Source: a virus. From it: a stretch of DNA of 23,061 nt. The notes beneath the pieces were generated by a model. The model did no database searches. It was not told the origin of the DNA and saw only the letters and a program-made list of their open reading frames with translations. Where the stretch lies: the IMG/VR virus record IMGVR_UViG_3300036770_001875, positions 1 through 23,061 of that record; one strand, written 5' to 3'. A program made the position numbers and the translations under genes. The number at the start of each line of letters is the position of its first letter. The stretch's first letter is position 1. Of the stretch, positions 6,392 through 13,465 are shown piece by piece.

Positions 6392-7291
6392 CTAGGAGTC
6401 TGTGATTATATCACCATCTAGGACTGCGTAAAGAGCTTCCTCGTGAGAATTCTCCATCCGAACACCGACATTCCGAATGGGTTGATTTAGCTCGACAAAC
6501 TGAAGCATGTTTATCTTATCCAAGTATGGCTGTGGTATCTCTTCCCTACTGCGATATACCGTTGCCACAAAAGATTCAGACTTGCCCTGCAAATACTTAT
6601 CGACCATGACATACGAACCATCACGCATGCGTTTAACAGCCACAGCCGATGTATCAGCTATCGCGCTATGCACATCACTGATGATCTCGTAGGTGTGCCA
6701 ATTATCACGCAGCTTGTCGTTCACGATAGCTTTGATTATGGCGGGCATTGCAACATCCGCAGCGTTATTACTATTTGCCACATCAACGGCAAAGCCTATC
6801 AACCGGATGTTTATGTCATCGGTTTTGTTGTATGAATTAAAGACCTCGCGCCTAGACATCCACAGCAAGTCGTAACACTTACTTGAAACCTCGTTGTGTA
6901 CTACCGTACCTACAAAGTCTAGGCTTTTAGGCTTGAAGAACTCAATGATCTTCTTCACCGCAACACGGGGATTCTCTGTCACTGCTTCGTCCCTACTGCC
7001 ACGCTTTTTCTTGATGTTGTCGTTACAGATTGCGAACACATGCTTTTTCTCCCCACGGTGCTCGCGTTTGATATAAGTAACTGTGCCGAGCTTTTGGAAC
7101 CCGTGGAAGATCGTGACGAACCGTAGATACCTTGTATCTTCGATGTCGGTGGACCGCTCGATGTCATCACGCAGGATTTCGAACTGCAACGATGGCACTG
7201 CGTTGTACGCACTTAGCAAAACATTCACAAGCGGAGGTGCTACCTCCGGTGTTGTTTGCCCTGGCTTTGCATCAATCTTGATCTTAAACAT
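6392..7291 (-). CDS. Hypothetical phage protein, 299 aa
   Basis: The frame extends to 7366, but the ATG at 7291 (MFKIKIDAKPGQTTPEV) has a TAAGGAG site about 9 nt upstream and lies 13 nt after the upstream stop, so I start there. The protein is a mixed alpha/beta soluble chain with a basic stretch near residues 90 to 100 (NIKKKRGSRDE) and no catalytic motif, cysteine cluster or membrane segment that I can name. It is the last gene of the middle operon, downstream of the AAA and VWA genes, and may serve that system. Its function is unknown. Confidence 0.75.
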   Translation of the reverse strand: MFKIKIDAKPGQTTPEVAPPLVNVLLSAYNAVPSLQFEILRDDIERSTDIEDTRYLRFVTIFHGFQKLGTVTYIKREHRGEKKHVFAICNDNIKKKRGSRDEAVTENPRVAVKKIIEFFKPKSLDFVGTVVHNEVSSKCYDLLWMSRREVFNSYNKTDDINIRLIGFAVDVANSNNAADVAMPAIIKAIVNDKLRDNWHTYEIISDVHSAIADTSAVAVKRMRDGSYVMVDKYLQGKSESFVATVYRSREEIPQPYLDKINMLQFVELNQPIRNVGVRMENSHEEALYAVLDGDIITDS

Positions 7292-7304
7292 GATGTTGTT
7301 CTCC

Positions 7305-8168
7305 TTACCATTCGAAGCGTGAGAGGATTTCGTCAACCTTGCCCTTGAGATCTTCACGTACCACATCGCTCTCTTTAACCGAGTCGGCGTCGATGTTGTA
7401 GATGGATCTCTCCAGATCCTTGCGAGCCCTCTCTAGCTTCGGATCTCGTGTGACGTTAAGTTTGTCGAGCATATCGACTAGCTCTACTGCGTTTGTTATT
7501 AGCGTAGAGTGGAAGCCTTTACGATTGCCGTCCTCATCGTTCGCAAGCCGCTCGGACATGTGAGACAAGCACTCGTGTAGCCGATCCCACACTTCACGCA
7601 TCGCACCGTTGATACGTTCCTCTGTGGTACGTGCGTACATATCTTCCAATTCCTTTCGGGCTTGGTGGCCTATGTCAATGCGAAAGTCACCCGATGTCGG
7701 CACAGGCGAGAACGTGTAGCGGAACGAAAACTTCCTCATCACTTCCTCAAGCGGTGGGTAGTCACCACGGTTGAACAGCTTGCCAAGCGAGAACGCAGCG
7801 GCTGACACCATATCTTCGTAGTTAGCTTCGAAGTTGCTTCGCAGGCTGAGCCAGTTCTGCTCATGCTCATCAAGCCTAGCCTTGAAGCCAGACATGAACA
7901 CCTCACCCGTGAGCAAGCGTGGGCCTTTGTCTGCCCAAGGCAAGGTCTGCTGGTTGTACCAAAGCCGAATGCGAGCCGAGTACTTGTTCCAAGCATCGAG
8001 TGCATTCTGTCCTGCGAGCAGGTTCTTGTGGTAGTTACCTGCGTTGATCTTTGTATCGTTCTGTTGATCAACTTCTTGTGATACTTTCTTATCCAACTTG
8101 CGAGCGGTCCACGTTGAAATGTTCAACTCGACAAGCATTGCACTGGTTTCAATACCGATATGTTCCAT
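7305..8168 (-). CDS. DUF3150-like protein next to AAA/VWA genes, 287 aa
   Basis: Numbered from the ATG at 8168, which has an AGGAGAG site, the N-terminus LVELNISTWTARKLDKKV and the later LPWADKGPRLLTGEVF resemble the opening of DUF3150-type proteins that often accompany MoxR ATPase and VWA genes. This match is from memory of the pattern and is tentative. The body is largely helical with an acidic C-terminus. The frame continues upstream to 8192, but that ATG lies inside the 27-bp dyad (site B), and the downstream ATG has the ribosome site. A role as a partner or substrate of the AAA/VWA pair is inferred from position only. Confidence 0.7.
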   Translation of the reverse strand: MEHIGIETSAMLVELNISTWTARKLDKKVSQEVDQQNDTKINAGNYHKNLLAGQNALDAWNKYSARIRLWYNQQTLPWADKGPRLLTGEVFMSGFKARLDEHEQNWLSLRSNFEANYEDMVSAAAFSLGKLFNRGDYPPLEEVMRKFSFRYTFSPVPTSGDFRIDIGHQARKELEDMYARTTEERINGAMREVWDRLHECLSHMSERLANDEDGNRKGFHSTLITNAVELVDMLDKLNVTRDPKLERARKDLERSIYNIDADSVKESDVVREDLKGKVDEILSRFEW

Positions 8169-8187
8169 TTTGTTCTCTCCTAGTTGG

Positions 8188-8214
8188 GACATGCTGACGA
8201 TTAGTCAGTTTGTC
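8188..8214. promoter_or_regulatory. 27-bp dyad, site B
   Basis: The arms are GACATGCTGAC and GTCAGTTTGTC around GATTA. The nine conserved positions of each arm are fully symmetric; only the 2-nt gap is not. It covers the stop codon (8201-8203) of the ribbon-helix-helix-like gene and ends 19 nt before the next start codon. I see no convincing -10 box beside it on the minus strand, so it acts within a transcript or as a protein-binding site inside the operon. Confidence 0.75.
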
Positions 8215-8392
8215 CGGTTGATGGTTCTGCAACTTCCGTTTTGTTATAAGTGTCGAACAGATGCTCGACGACTTGCGACATCGAAGGCTCAAAGCCAAGC
8301 CGGTCGGCCAACTTCTTTTGCAGGACGACAAGCTGCTCGCCTACCCCTTTGGATAGGCTCACGTTCAATCTGGTTTGCACATACTTAGTCAT
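8201..8392 (-). CDS. Ribbon-helix-helix-like small protein, 63 aa
   Basis: The ATG at 8392 has GAGG at 5 nt and lies 7 nt after the upstream stop. The longer frame to 8452 overlaps the VWA gene and lacks a site. The sequence TRLNVSLSKGV fits a beta strand, followed by helix A (EQLVVLQKKLADRLG) and helix B (SMSQVVEHLFDTY), which is the Arc/MetJ/CopG ribbon-helix-helix layout. Such proteins bind DNA as dimers on palindromic operators. The 27-bp dyad site B lies across its own stop codon, so it is a candidate autoregulator. The fold is inferred from pattern alone. Confidence 0.6.
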   Translation of the reverse strand: MTKYVQTRLNVSLSKGVGEQLVVLQKKLADRLGFEPSMSQVVEHLFDTYNKTEVAEPSTGQTD

Positions 8393-8399
8393 AACTTCC

Positions 8400-9668
8400 T
8401 CACTCGATGTAGACGGCTGCGCCGACTTTGGGTTGAAAACGCTTGTTACCAATCACGCACCACAGCACAGGTGCTGACTCTGCCCATGCTTGTGCGTCGT
8501 GCCCGAAAAACACACCGTCAGTTAAGACGATGACCGCCTGGGGCTTTAGGTTCTTCTCACGTACATACTGAGGTATGCAGTCAGGCGTAGTCCCGCCACC
8601 ACCGACAGGCTTGGTCAATTCAGCGAACGAACCAACCTCTGCACCTCTGTACGTCTCGTGCTTTGCGATGTGGGTATCCCAGTACAGAACCTCCATCACT
8701 TCAGGCATCAGCTCATCGCAGATCGACTTAACCTCGGACACGAACTGACTCAGTGGCTCGCCACTGATCGAGCCCGATGTGTCGATAGCATTGACGAAGC
8801 AGTGTGCCTTCTCACTGATGAGCATGGGCATCACGATGTCCATACCGATGAACCGACGGTTAGGTCTGCGCCATGAGGTTTGATCTCGACCGAGCATTGC
8901 AGACTTGAGGAAGTCACGCAGTGCTGCACGCCAGTCAACCTTGGGATGCAGTAACTCGTCGATGCCACGCGGCACGTTACCTTTCATCTTCCCTGCCAAG
9001 ATAGCACCTTCACGTAACGCATGGTCGATGTCACGCTGTAATTCCTCTTTCTCTTTAGCGTCCATCGATTGTGCGTCGTCCCAGTCATGCACGTCGTGTT
9101 GCTGCTGCTCCATCTGGGACATGCCCTGCCCACCTCGTGAGGGACGGCGACGTTCTGACTTCTCGTCAGGTTGTCCTCGCCCTGGCCCATTACCGTCGAT
9201 CTCTTTCATCTCTTTCTTGAGCAGCTCGTAGACTTGCTTGGTGTCCATACCACGATACTTCTCGTCGTACAGACCGATGCGATTACCGTCCTCGTCGGTC
9301 GGGAACGCTACCAAGTCACTCGCAGTGTCGCTATCCAAGATCTGTAGATTGATCACGAAGTCCATCGCACAGTTAGCGAGCAGGTGGTTCTCATCCGATA
9401 ACGCTTTCCACGTAGTCAGATGGCGATAGGCTTTGTGCATCGCCTCGTGCACCACCACGAAGTTGATCTGCTTGTCGGTAAGCCGCTCGATGAACTGCCG
9501 ACCGTACGTCACATCGCGTCCGTTGGTAGCTGCCGTGAGATGCGGGTCATCGACGACCTGCACCTTGCCGACCATGAAGATGCCTGAGAACAGGCAATAG
9601 TTCTTGTCCTTCATCAACTGGACATGGCAACGCTCGATTCGTTGCTCAACGGTTAGTTTATTTTGCAT
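8400..9668 (-). CDS. HExxH metallopeptidase-like plus VWA domain protein, 422 aa
   Basis: The N-terminal domain carries VVHEAMHKAYRH (His74-Glu75-x2-His78), a zinc metallopeptidase signature, followed by NCAMDFVINLQI (Asp103), as in the DUF2201 N-terminal family. A charged low-complexity linker spans about 155 to 215. The C-terminal VWA domain has an intact MIDAS: DTSGS (Asp296, Ser298, Ser300), GGGGTTPD (Thr360-361) and LTDG (Asp384). It forms a pair with the MoxR-type ATPase 10 nt upstream. Such pairs act as chaperones that remodel or insert metal into protein targets. The start at 9668 has AGGAG; the longer frame to 9725 overlaps the ATPase. Confidence 0.92.
   Translation of the reverse strand: MQNKLTVEQRIERCHVQLMKDKNYCLFSGIFMVGKVQVVDDPHLTAATNGRDVTYGRQFIERLTDKQINFVVVHEAMHKAYRHLTTWKALSDENHLLANCAMDFVINLQILDSDTASDLVAFPTDEDGNRIGLYDEKYRGMDTKQVYELLKKEMKEIDGNGPGRGQPDEKSERRRPSRGGQGMSQMEQQQHDVHDWDDAQSMDAKEKEELQRDIDHALREGAILAGKMKGNVPRGIDELLHPKVDWRAALRDFLKSAMLGRDQTSWRRPNRRFIGMDIVMPMLISEKAHCFVNAIDTSGSISGEPLSQFVSEVKSICDELMPEVMEVLYWDTHIAKHETYRGAEVGSFAELTKPVGGGGTTPDCIPQYVREKNLKPQAVIVLTDGVFFGHDAQAWAESAPVLWCVIGNKRFQPKVGAAVYIE
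9149..9175. promoter_or_regulatory. 27-bp dyad, site G, inside the VWA gene
   Basis: The arms are GACGTTCTGAC and GTCAGGTTGTC around TTCTC, one mismatch to the family consensus (GACG for GACA). It lies within the coding sequence, over the charged linker (about residues 165-173) between the metallopeptidase and VWA domains, where the protein tolerates variation. No promoter or start codon is evident beside it. Confidence 0.55.
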
Positions 9669-9678
9669 GTCTACTCTC

Positions 9679-10740
9679 CTAGAATAAGTACTGGTTCTCA
9701 CGCATCCACTGCACGAATACACCACTCGTGAATAAGATGTCGCGCTTCTCTTTGTTGCGTGCTGCCGTAACGCTGAACACCGACTGCAACTCTTTCGGTG
9801 TACGTTTCAAATAGGTAAACCACTTGTTGATGTTGCCCCTGTCGATCTTCTGCACAGCACCGTAGGCCATGATGCACAGAGCCGCAGGGGATGTGGGGAT
9901 CTTTGCTGTCGCAGGGTCGTGCATGATTGACTCCCAACTCGGTAGCGAGTCGGCCACCTCGACGTAGGCAACCAAGTCACGGCCAGCGTTCTCACCGATT
10001 GTGCCGCACAGCGCAGAGATCAGCGTGTCACGGCTGAACATGGCACGTTGCTTGATGATGTTGCTAGCCTTCTCACCGGACCGTGGCGAGAAGTATGACC
10101 GTTGCGGATACTTGGGGTTAAAGATCATGTGGTTCTCTGCTTGCGTAGCATCCTTGTATGAAGCCAAGCAGTGCGGGAACGCTTTGACCCACGCCAATAA
10201 CTCAGGTGCGAAGTTCTTCTCTGCACCGTACTCGATGTACGCTTCTGCCGTGGGGTTAGCGATGGGAACCACCGTCATGCGGTTGATGCTGTGGGATTTC
10301 ATCATGTCACCAACCCCATCGGTGCTGTTGTTACCCGCTGTCACTACGATAGTATCCTTGTGCTGTTTGAACCCAGCGATCCGCCGCTCATGTAGCAGGG
10401 GATGCAGCATGTTTTGCACAGCCTGTGACGATGGCTTGCTGAACTCGTCGATGAAGATGACAAGCGGCTCACCTGTGTGGAAGCCCCAGTGCTCGTTGGG
10501 ATAGAGCGATGTGGTCTGTGTCTCACGGTTGGGCATGGGCACACCGAGATCACCAAGGTCTGTTGTCGGCGTGTCGATGTACACAAGCCGGAAGCCTGTG
10601 CGGTTTGCTAGGCGTGTAGCCATAGCAGTCTTACCAATCCCAGGCTGGCCCACTAGATGCACAGCGTTGGTGTTGCCGATGGCGAGGATGAGTTCTTCTG
10701 CTTCGGCCAGTGATACTTCAGTGTTAAGTCTAAGTTCCAT
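9679..10740 (-). CDS. MoxR-type AAA+ ATPase, 353 aa
   Basis: Walker A is GQPGIGKT (31-38), Walker B is VIFIDEF (Asp98-Glu99) and sensor 1 is in VVTAGNNSTD (Asn137-138). The PHLL-type segment MLHPLLHERRIAG after Walker B and the lack of extra domains fit the MoxR/CbbQ branch of AAA+ proteins. These ATPases form hexamers that pair with VWA proteins to remodel targets; the VWA partner is the next gene, 10 nt away. The ATG has TAGGAAA 7 nt upstream. The dyad site C lies 32 nt before the start codon. What the phage ATPase acts on is not known. Confidence 0.93.
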   Translation of the reverse strand: MELRLNTEVSLAEAEELILAIGNTNAVHLVGQPGIGKTAMATRLANRTGFRLVYIDTPTTDLGDLGVPMPNRETQTTSLYPNEHWGFHTGEPLVIFIDEFSKPSSQAVQNMLHPLLHERRIAGFKQHKDTIVVTAGNNSTDGVGDMMKSHSINRMTVVPIANPTAEAYIEYGAEKNFAPELLAWVKAFPHCLASYKDATQAENHMIFNPKYPQRSYFSPRSGEKASNIIKQRAMFSRDTLISALCGTIGENAGRDLVAYVEVADSLPSWESIMHDPATAKIPTSPAALCIMAYGAVQKIDRGNINKWFTYLKRTPKELQSVFSVTAARNKEKRDILFTSGVFVQWMRENQYLF

Positions 10741-10772
10741 TTTGATTTCCTAGTTGATATGTAATGTTGTGC

Positions 10773-10799
10773 GACACCCTGACGATCAGTCAGTTTGTC
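10773..10799. promoter_or_regulatory. 27-bp dyad, site C
   Basis: The arms are GACACCCTGAC and GTCAGTTTGTC around GATCA. The conserved nine positions in each arm are symmetric and the 2-nt gap (CC against TT) is not. The stop codon of the upstream gene (10790-10792) lies in one arm. The ATPase start codon follows 32 nt after the dyad on the minus strand. No good -10 box precedes it. Confidence 0.75.
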
Positions 10800-11788
10800 C
10801 CGTTTATTTGGTCGATCAATGACGGGTCACCGCAGCGATTTATGAACAAAGCGTTGACATCGCGGGCGATGTATTTCGATGGTTGCACCTCCTCTCGTTT
10901 AAACAGTATGTGTGGGTATTGAAGTTTTAACAGGCTAATGAACAGTTGCTTGATACTTACATAGGTAACGTGGTTCACACCTTCGAGCGACGCACACAGC
11001 CGTACGAACAGCAGGTATGTCGTCTCGTGGTCGTCGTCCTGCATCGCTAGGTCAAGCCTGTCGAGGAAACAACCACGATACTTCCTAGCGTTCACTGGGT
11101 CACGCAACACGTCGAACATGTAGAACCGTGGGTAGAGCAGCTCGTTGTCCCGCACGATCATGGGTGCGCCTCTGGGTGTAACGCCCGTACTCGTACCATT
11201 CTCACGTAGCTCCATCAGTTTTGCATGCGCCTCGCTCAAAGGCCACCGACCCTGCGAGTCACCGAGCAATGACAAGCTAGTCTTGCAGTACTGCAAGAAC
11301 GGCTCGTACATGTTGAGTAGCCTTTTAGTCTCTGACACTTGGGCTACATACTTGTGTACCGTAGGAAGATTAGTGAATTTGTCCGTTGGTGCATGAAATA
11401 TCAACGGCGTGTCGTAGGGCAGCTTGTGCCAGAACCCCTCCCTCGTCGAGACGTGGATACTGCGTTGGCTCGTGGCGAACCCACCAAGCAGCGGTACAAG
11501 CACCCCCCACATAAAACCCAACGTAGTCGGCGTGTGATACCCGCATGCGTTGATGTGGATGTTCCCATCAGGCTTGAAGATGATGACTTTGTGCCCGTAC
11601 AGGAGGAGCTCGATGTCGCAGGGTGTGTCGGGGCTTTTGCGGATCAGGCACTGGCTGTACCGACGTGAACCAAGCGGACGCAGCCCTGACTGGTGGCTGT
11701 TCTTGTTGTAGGGCTTGATCTTCTCGTAGTGCGCCACAGCCTCTTCGTAGGTACGTAGCGACGGAAGTTTTGCATTGTGTAGAGACAT
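10790..11788 (-). CDS. Hypothetical phage protein, 332 aa
   Basis: Start at the ATG at 11788, which has AGGAG at 7 nt. A longer frame to 11902 overlaps the upstream gene and has a low-complexity Ser/Thr/Arg N-terminus. The protein opens with MSLHNAKLPSLRTYEEAVAHYEKI and has a beta-rich first half (YGHKVIIFKPDGNIHINACGYHT) followed by a helical half with several Cys and His. I recall similar proteins in uncharacterised phages but no function. It sits just before the MoxR ATPase and could provide the target or adaptor. The stop codon lies within dyad site C. Confidence 0.75.
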   Translation of the reverse strand: MSLHNAKLPSLRTYEEAVAHYEKIKPYNKNSHQSGLRPLGSRRYSQCLIRKSPDTPCDIELLLYGHKVIIFKPDGNIHINACGYHTPTTLGFMWGVLVPLLGGFATSQRSIHVSTREGFWHKLPYDTPLIFHAPTDKFTNLPTVHKYVAQVSETKRLLNMYEPFLQYCKTSLSLLGDSQGRWPLSEAHAKLMELRENGTSTGVTPRGAPMIVRDNELLYPRFYMFDVLRDPVNARKYRGCFLDRLDLAMQDDDHETTYLLFVRLCASLEGVNHVTYVSIKQLFISLLKLQYPHILFKREEVQPSKYIARDVNALFINRCGDPSLIDQINGTN

Positions 11789-11798
11789 CAAATCACTC

Positions 11799-12062
11799 CT
11801 AGTTGAGGGGCAATAAGTATGATGCGTACGATGAGTGGGCACAGACGATCTTTCCGTCTTTGACGATGTTGCCCCACTTCGTATTGATCTGGTTCTCGAC
11901 AATCTGACGCTTTGTCAGGATGTCGCGCCACTGGTAAACGACTTGCATGATCTGCTGCTCAGTAGCATTGTGGTTACCGAGCACAGCTTTCATGCCTTCT
12001 TCGAACTCGATCATCTGCTTGATGAGTTCTCGGTACTTGCGTAATGCGTCAATCTTGTTCAT
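11799..12062 (-). CDS. Hypothetical helical protein, 87 aa
   Basis: The ATG at 12062 (MNKIDALRKYRELIKQM) overlaps the stop of the 26-residue microprotein by one base (TGATG) and has TAGGAG 7 nt upstream. Residues 1 to 60 are helical and charged (EFEEGMKAVLGNHNATEQQIMQVV); the rest is short beta. No family is recognised. Its leader, TAGGAGTGATTTGATG, is identical to that of the next gene. Confidence 0.7.
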   Translation of the reverse strand: MNKIDALRKYRELIKQMIEFEEGMKAVLGNHNATEQQIMQVVYQWRDILTKRQIVENQINTKWGNIVKDGKIVCAHSSYASYLLPLN

Positions 12063-12142
12063 CAAATCACTCCTAATCCGATTAGAACTGCCAGTGCACA
12101 GGCACAGAAAATGATGCCTACAAATACGTGTTCGTCGTTCAT
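12062..12142 (-). CDS. Single-pass membrane microprotein, 26 aa
   Basis: A 26-codon frame starts at an ATG at 12142, with AGGAG 6 nt upstream inside the end of the previous gene, and stops at TGA overlapping the next ATG. The product begins MNDEH and the rest (VFVGIIFCACALAVLIGLGVI) is one continuous hydrophobic segment, so it should span the inner membrane with the acidic end in the cytoplasm or periplasm. The ribosome site and the exact fit between two genes argue that it is translated. It could be a small membrane regulator or lysis-related peptide; function is unknown. Confidence 0.65.
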   Translation of the reverse strand: MNDEHVFVGIIFCACALAVLIGLGVI

Positions 12143-12143
12143 T

Positions 12144-12416
12144 TCAATCTCCTAGTACGCACACCCAACGTGTGGCGGTTATCCGCTTGGTCAAAAGCTT
12201 TTGGCGTGCTGTGATACGCACGTAGTTATTGAAGTTCTTGACGTTGACCGCCTCCTGCGAACCACTCTTTGCGATTCTTAGTCCGTCAGCTTCAAGAACT
12301 ACGAAGCCTTTAGTCGTCAGTACTGACAGCAGTGCGTCCCAATCAGGCACCACCTTAGTCGGTATTGGCGTAGGCTCAGCAGTGAACGCTTGCTTCGGTA
12401 CGTCTTGTATCCTCAT
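12144..12416 (-). CDS. Hypothetical protein, 90 aa
   Basis: This 90-residue protein has a GAGGGGGAAG site next to the ATG, which overlaps the upstream stop as ATGA. The N-terminal 25 residues are Pro-rich (EPTPIPTKVVPDW), followed by an alpha/beta region (ALLSVLTTKGFVVLEADGLRI) and a basic C-terminus (ITARQKLLTKRITATRW). It may bind nucleic acid but shows no diagnostic motif. The family is not recognised. The ribosome site of the downstream microprotein lies in its last codons. Confidence 0.65.
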   Translation of the reverse strand: MRIQDVPKQAFTAEPTPIPTKVVPDWDALLSVLTTKGFVVLEADGLRIAKSGSQEAVNVKNFNNYVRITARQKLLTKRITATRWVCVLGD

Positions 12417-12643
12417 TCTTCCCCCTCACCAAAAATAAGCCTCTCACCATGCTTACTTGCATAGGTATTTGTGTTCTTTCGAGCGATCATCATGTAGTCA
12501 GCCATCTCGTAGGCTTCCTTAGCGAGGTACGGCATAGCTTCTTCTACCCAATGTTCAAATAAGTTGTCCTCTAAGAACATCTCCCTGTGCATGTCCATCA
12601 TGGCTTGCATAGCAAGTCCTGCGAAGTGATCTCGTAAATCCAT
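12413..12643 (-). CDS. LRDHFAGLAMQAM-type small phage protein, 76 aa
   Basis: The start MDLRDHFAGLAMQAM and the later AYEMADYMMIARK match the common phage family also found here at 1974-2207, where the motif reads LRDYFAGQ and IADAMLKRR. No function is known for the family. An AACTAGGAG leader lies 8 nt before the ATG. The C-terminal 20 residues (SKHGERLIFGEGEE) are charged and probably disordered. Having two diverged members in separate operons suggests an old duplication. Confidence 0.8.
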   Translation of the reverse strand: MDLRDHFAGLAMQAMMDMHREMFLEDNLFEHWVEEAMPYLAKEAYEMADYMMIARKNTNTYASKHGERLIFGEGEE

Positions 12644-12658
12644 TTCATATGCTCCTAG

Positions 12659-12697
12659 TTAAACAACATTAAAAAAGACAAAAACTCCAGTAATCAT
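12659..12697 (-). CDS. Possible 12-residue peptide in a gene gap
   Basis: A 12-codon frame (MITGVFVFFNVV) starts by overlapping the upstream stop as ATGA and ends just before the AACTAGGAG leader of the next gene. It could keep ribosomes moving across the gap, or it could be chance. There is only a weak G-rich sequence upstream. I list it so the gap is accounted for. Confidence 0.2.
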   Translation of the reverse strand: MITGVFVFFNVV

Positions 12698-12867
12698 TCC
12701 AACCCCTTCTTCACTACTAGTTCAAATTCTGTACCCCAGTCGAGCACCTGCAACTCGACTATGCGGTAATAACTTTTCACACATCTTTCGCTGTCATATA
12801 TAACGACGCATACATCTGCGTCGTCGCTGTAGCCCTCGATCATTTCCCTCAGCTCTTTCATCTTCAT
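12694..12867 (-). CDS. Small acidic protein, 57 aa
   Basis: A 57-codon frame begins at an ATG at 12867 that overlaps the upstream stop as ATGA; GTGGGA lies just before it. The product opens with MKMKELREMIEGYSDDADV and continues as beta strands (CVVIYDSERC, YYRIVELQVL). The opening helix followed by SDDADV and a beta strand is a layout common in short phage proteins of unknown function. The coupling and coding-like composition support it. Confidence 0.7.
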   Translation of the reverse strand: MKMKELREMIEGYSDDADVCVVIYDSERCVKSYYRIVELQVLDWGTEFELVVKKGLE

Positions 12868-13073
12868 TCCCACGGCTCTCTCCTTCCATGTTCGTAGTGC
12901 GCGTTCAGCACCATCTGTACGTCGAATGCGTTGCCGTACATGTCCATCTTGTGTTTCACTGCGTAGTCCAACGCTTCCTTCTCGGTATCAAAGAAGCCAT
13001 ACACATGTGCGGGTTCATGTGGGAAGAAGTTGAGGATCACCCACTTCCCTGTTTCTTCGCTGTTCTCGTTCAT
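12864..13073 (-). CDS. Hypothetical protein, 69 aa
   Basis: The ATG at 13073 overlaps the upstream stop as ATGA and has a GGAGGG site about 10 nt upstream, so I use it and not the longer frame to 13202, whose extra residues are Arg/Gln-rich shadow sequence. The protein has WVILNFFPHEPAHVYGFFDTEKEALDYAVKHKM, a beta strand, loop and helix typical of a small alpha/beta fold, then a second strand (AFDVQMVLNAH). No family is recognised. Confidence 0.7.
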   Translation of the reverse strand: MNENSEETGKWVILNFFPHEPAHVYGFFDTEKEALDYAVKHKMDMYGNAFDVQMVLNAHYEHGRREPWE

Positions 13074-13330
13074 TTCACCAACCCTCCTTTGTTGTTGAGA
13101 CCTGCGAGCAGGTCGATGCTTGTGATAAGCATGTAGTTGGACTTGTGCATGGGGGCGATGCACCACTGTTTGCGTTCGGCTTGGGCTTGCGCTTCGCCGC
13201 ATGGCTTGCAGATGAGGTGGCCGTACTTGGCACGCTTTTTACCGACGCCGTTGACCTTGCAGCGGAGGCAGTAACCGTTCTTGGGGACATTCTGACGGGT
13301 AGTCAGAATGTCGTTACTTGTTGCTTGCAT
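13070..13330 (-). CDS. Zinc-ribbon protein, first gene of the middle operon, 86 aa
   Basis: Residues YCLRCKVNG and ICKPCGEAQ give two CxxC pairs about 18 residues apart, a zinc ribbon. Basic residues lie between them (GVGKKRAKYGH). The ATG at 13330 has AGGAG at 5 nt. The frame also extends to an ATG at 13420, only about 9 nt after the predicted transcription start and without a ribosome site; that form would be 116 residues. The 27-bp dyad site D covers roughly codons 7 to 15, so any factor bound there could block this operon at its first gene. It may bind nucleic acid; function is not known. Confidence 0.75.
   Translation of the reverse strand: MQATSNDILTTRQNVPKNGYCLRCKVNGVGKKRAKYGHLICKPCGEAQAQAERKQWCIAPMHKSNYMLITSIDLLAGLNNKGGLVK
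13286..13312. promoter_or_regulatory. 27-bp dyad, site D (perfect 11-bp arms)
   Basis: The arms GACATTCTGAC and GTCAGAATGTC are perfectly complementary around GGGTA, making this the only fully symmetric member of the family. It lies 15 nt inside the first gene of the middle operon, about 120 nt downstream of the predicted transcription start. In mRNA it would form an 11-bp hairpin close behind the start codon. Confidence 0.8.
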
Positions 13331-13435
13331 ATCGACTCCTGTGGTTGATGACGTATGGACGAGCACCGACTCACTCCCTTGCGGGGGTGTTGCTACTTGG
13401 GGTTGTTGTGTTCTGTTCATCGATGCTACGCATCA

Positions 13436-13464
13436 ATGATACCATACTTTCTTAACAAAGTCAA
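13436..13464 (-). promoter_or_regulatory. Sigma70 promoter with extended -10 for the middle operon
   Basis: On the minus strand TTGACT (13464-13459) and TATCAT (13441-13436) are separated by 17 bp, with TG one base before the -10 box (TGGTATCAT). Both boxes match 5 of 6. Transcription would start near 13429 and run through the zinc-ribbon gene towards the terminator at 6305. A short palindrome (GATGC-GTA-GCATC) lies at the predicted start. Confidence 0.75.
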
Positions 13465-13465
13465 G

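Noticed and set aside
13331-13420. In-frame extension of the zinc-ribbon gene to the ATG at 13420
   Set aside because: That ATG has no ribosome site and lies about 9 nt from the predicted transcription start; the ATG at 13330 has AGGAG. A leaderless start cannot be excluded.
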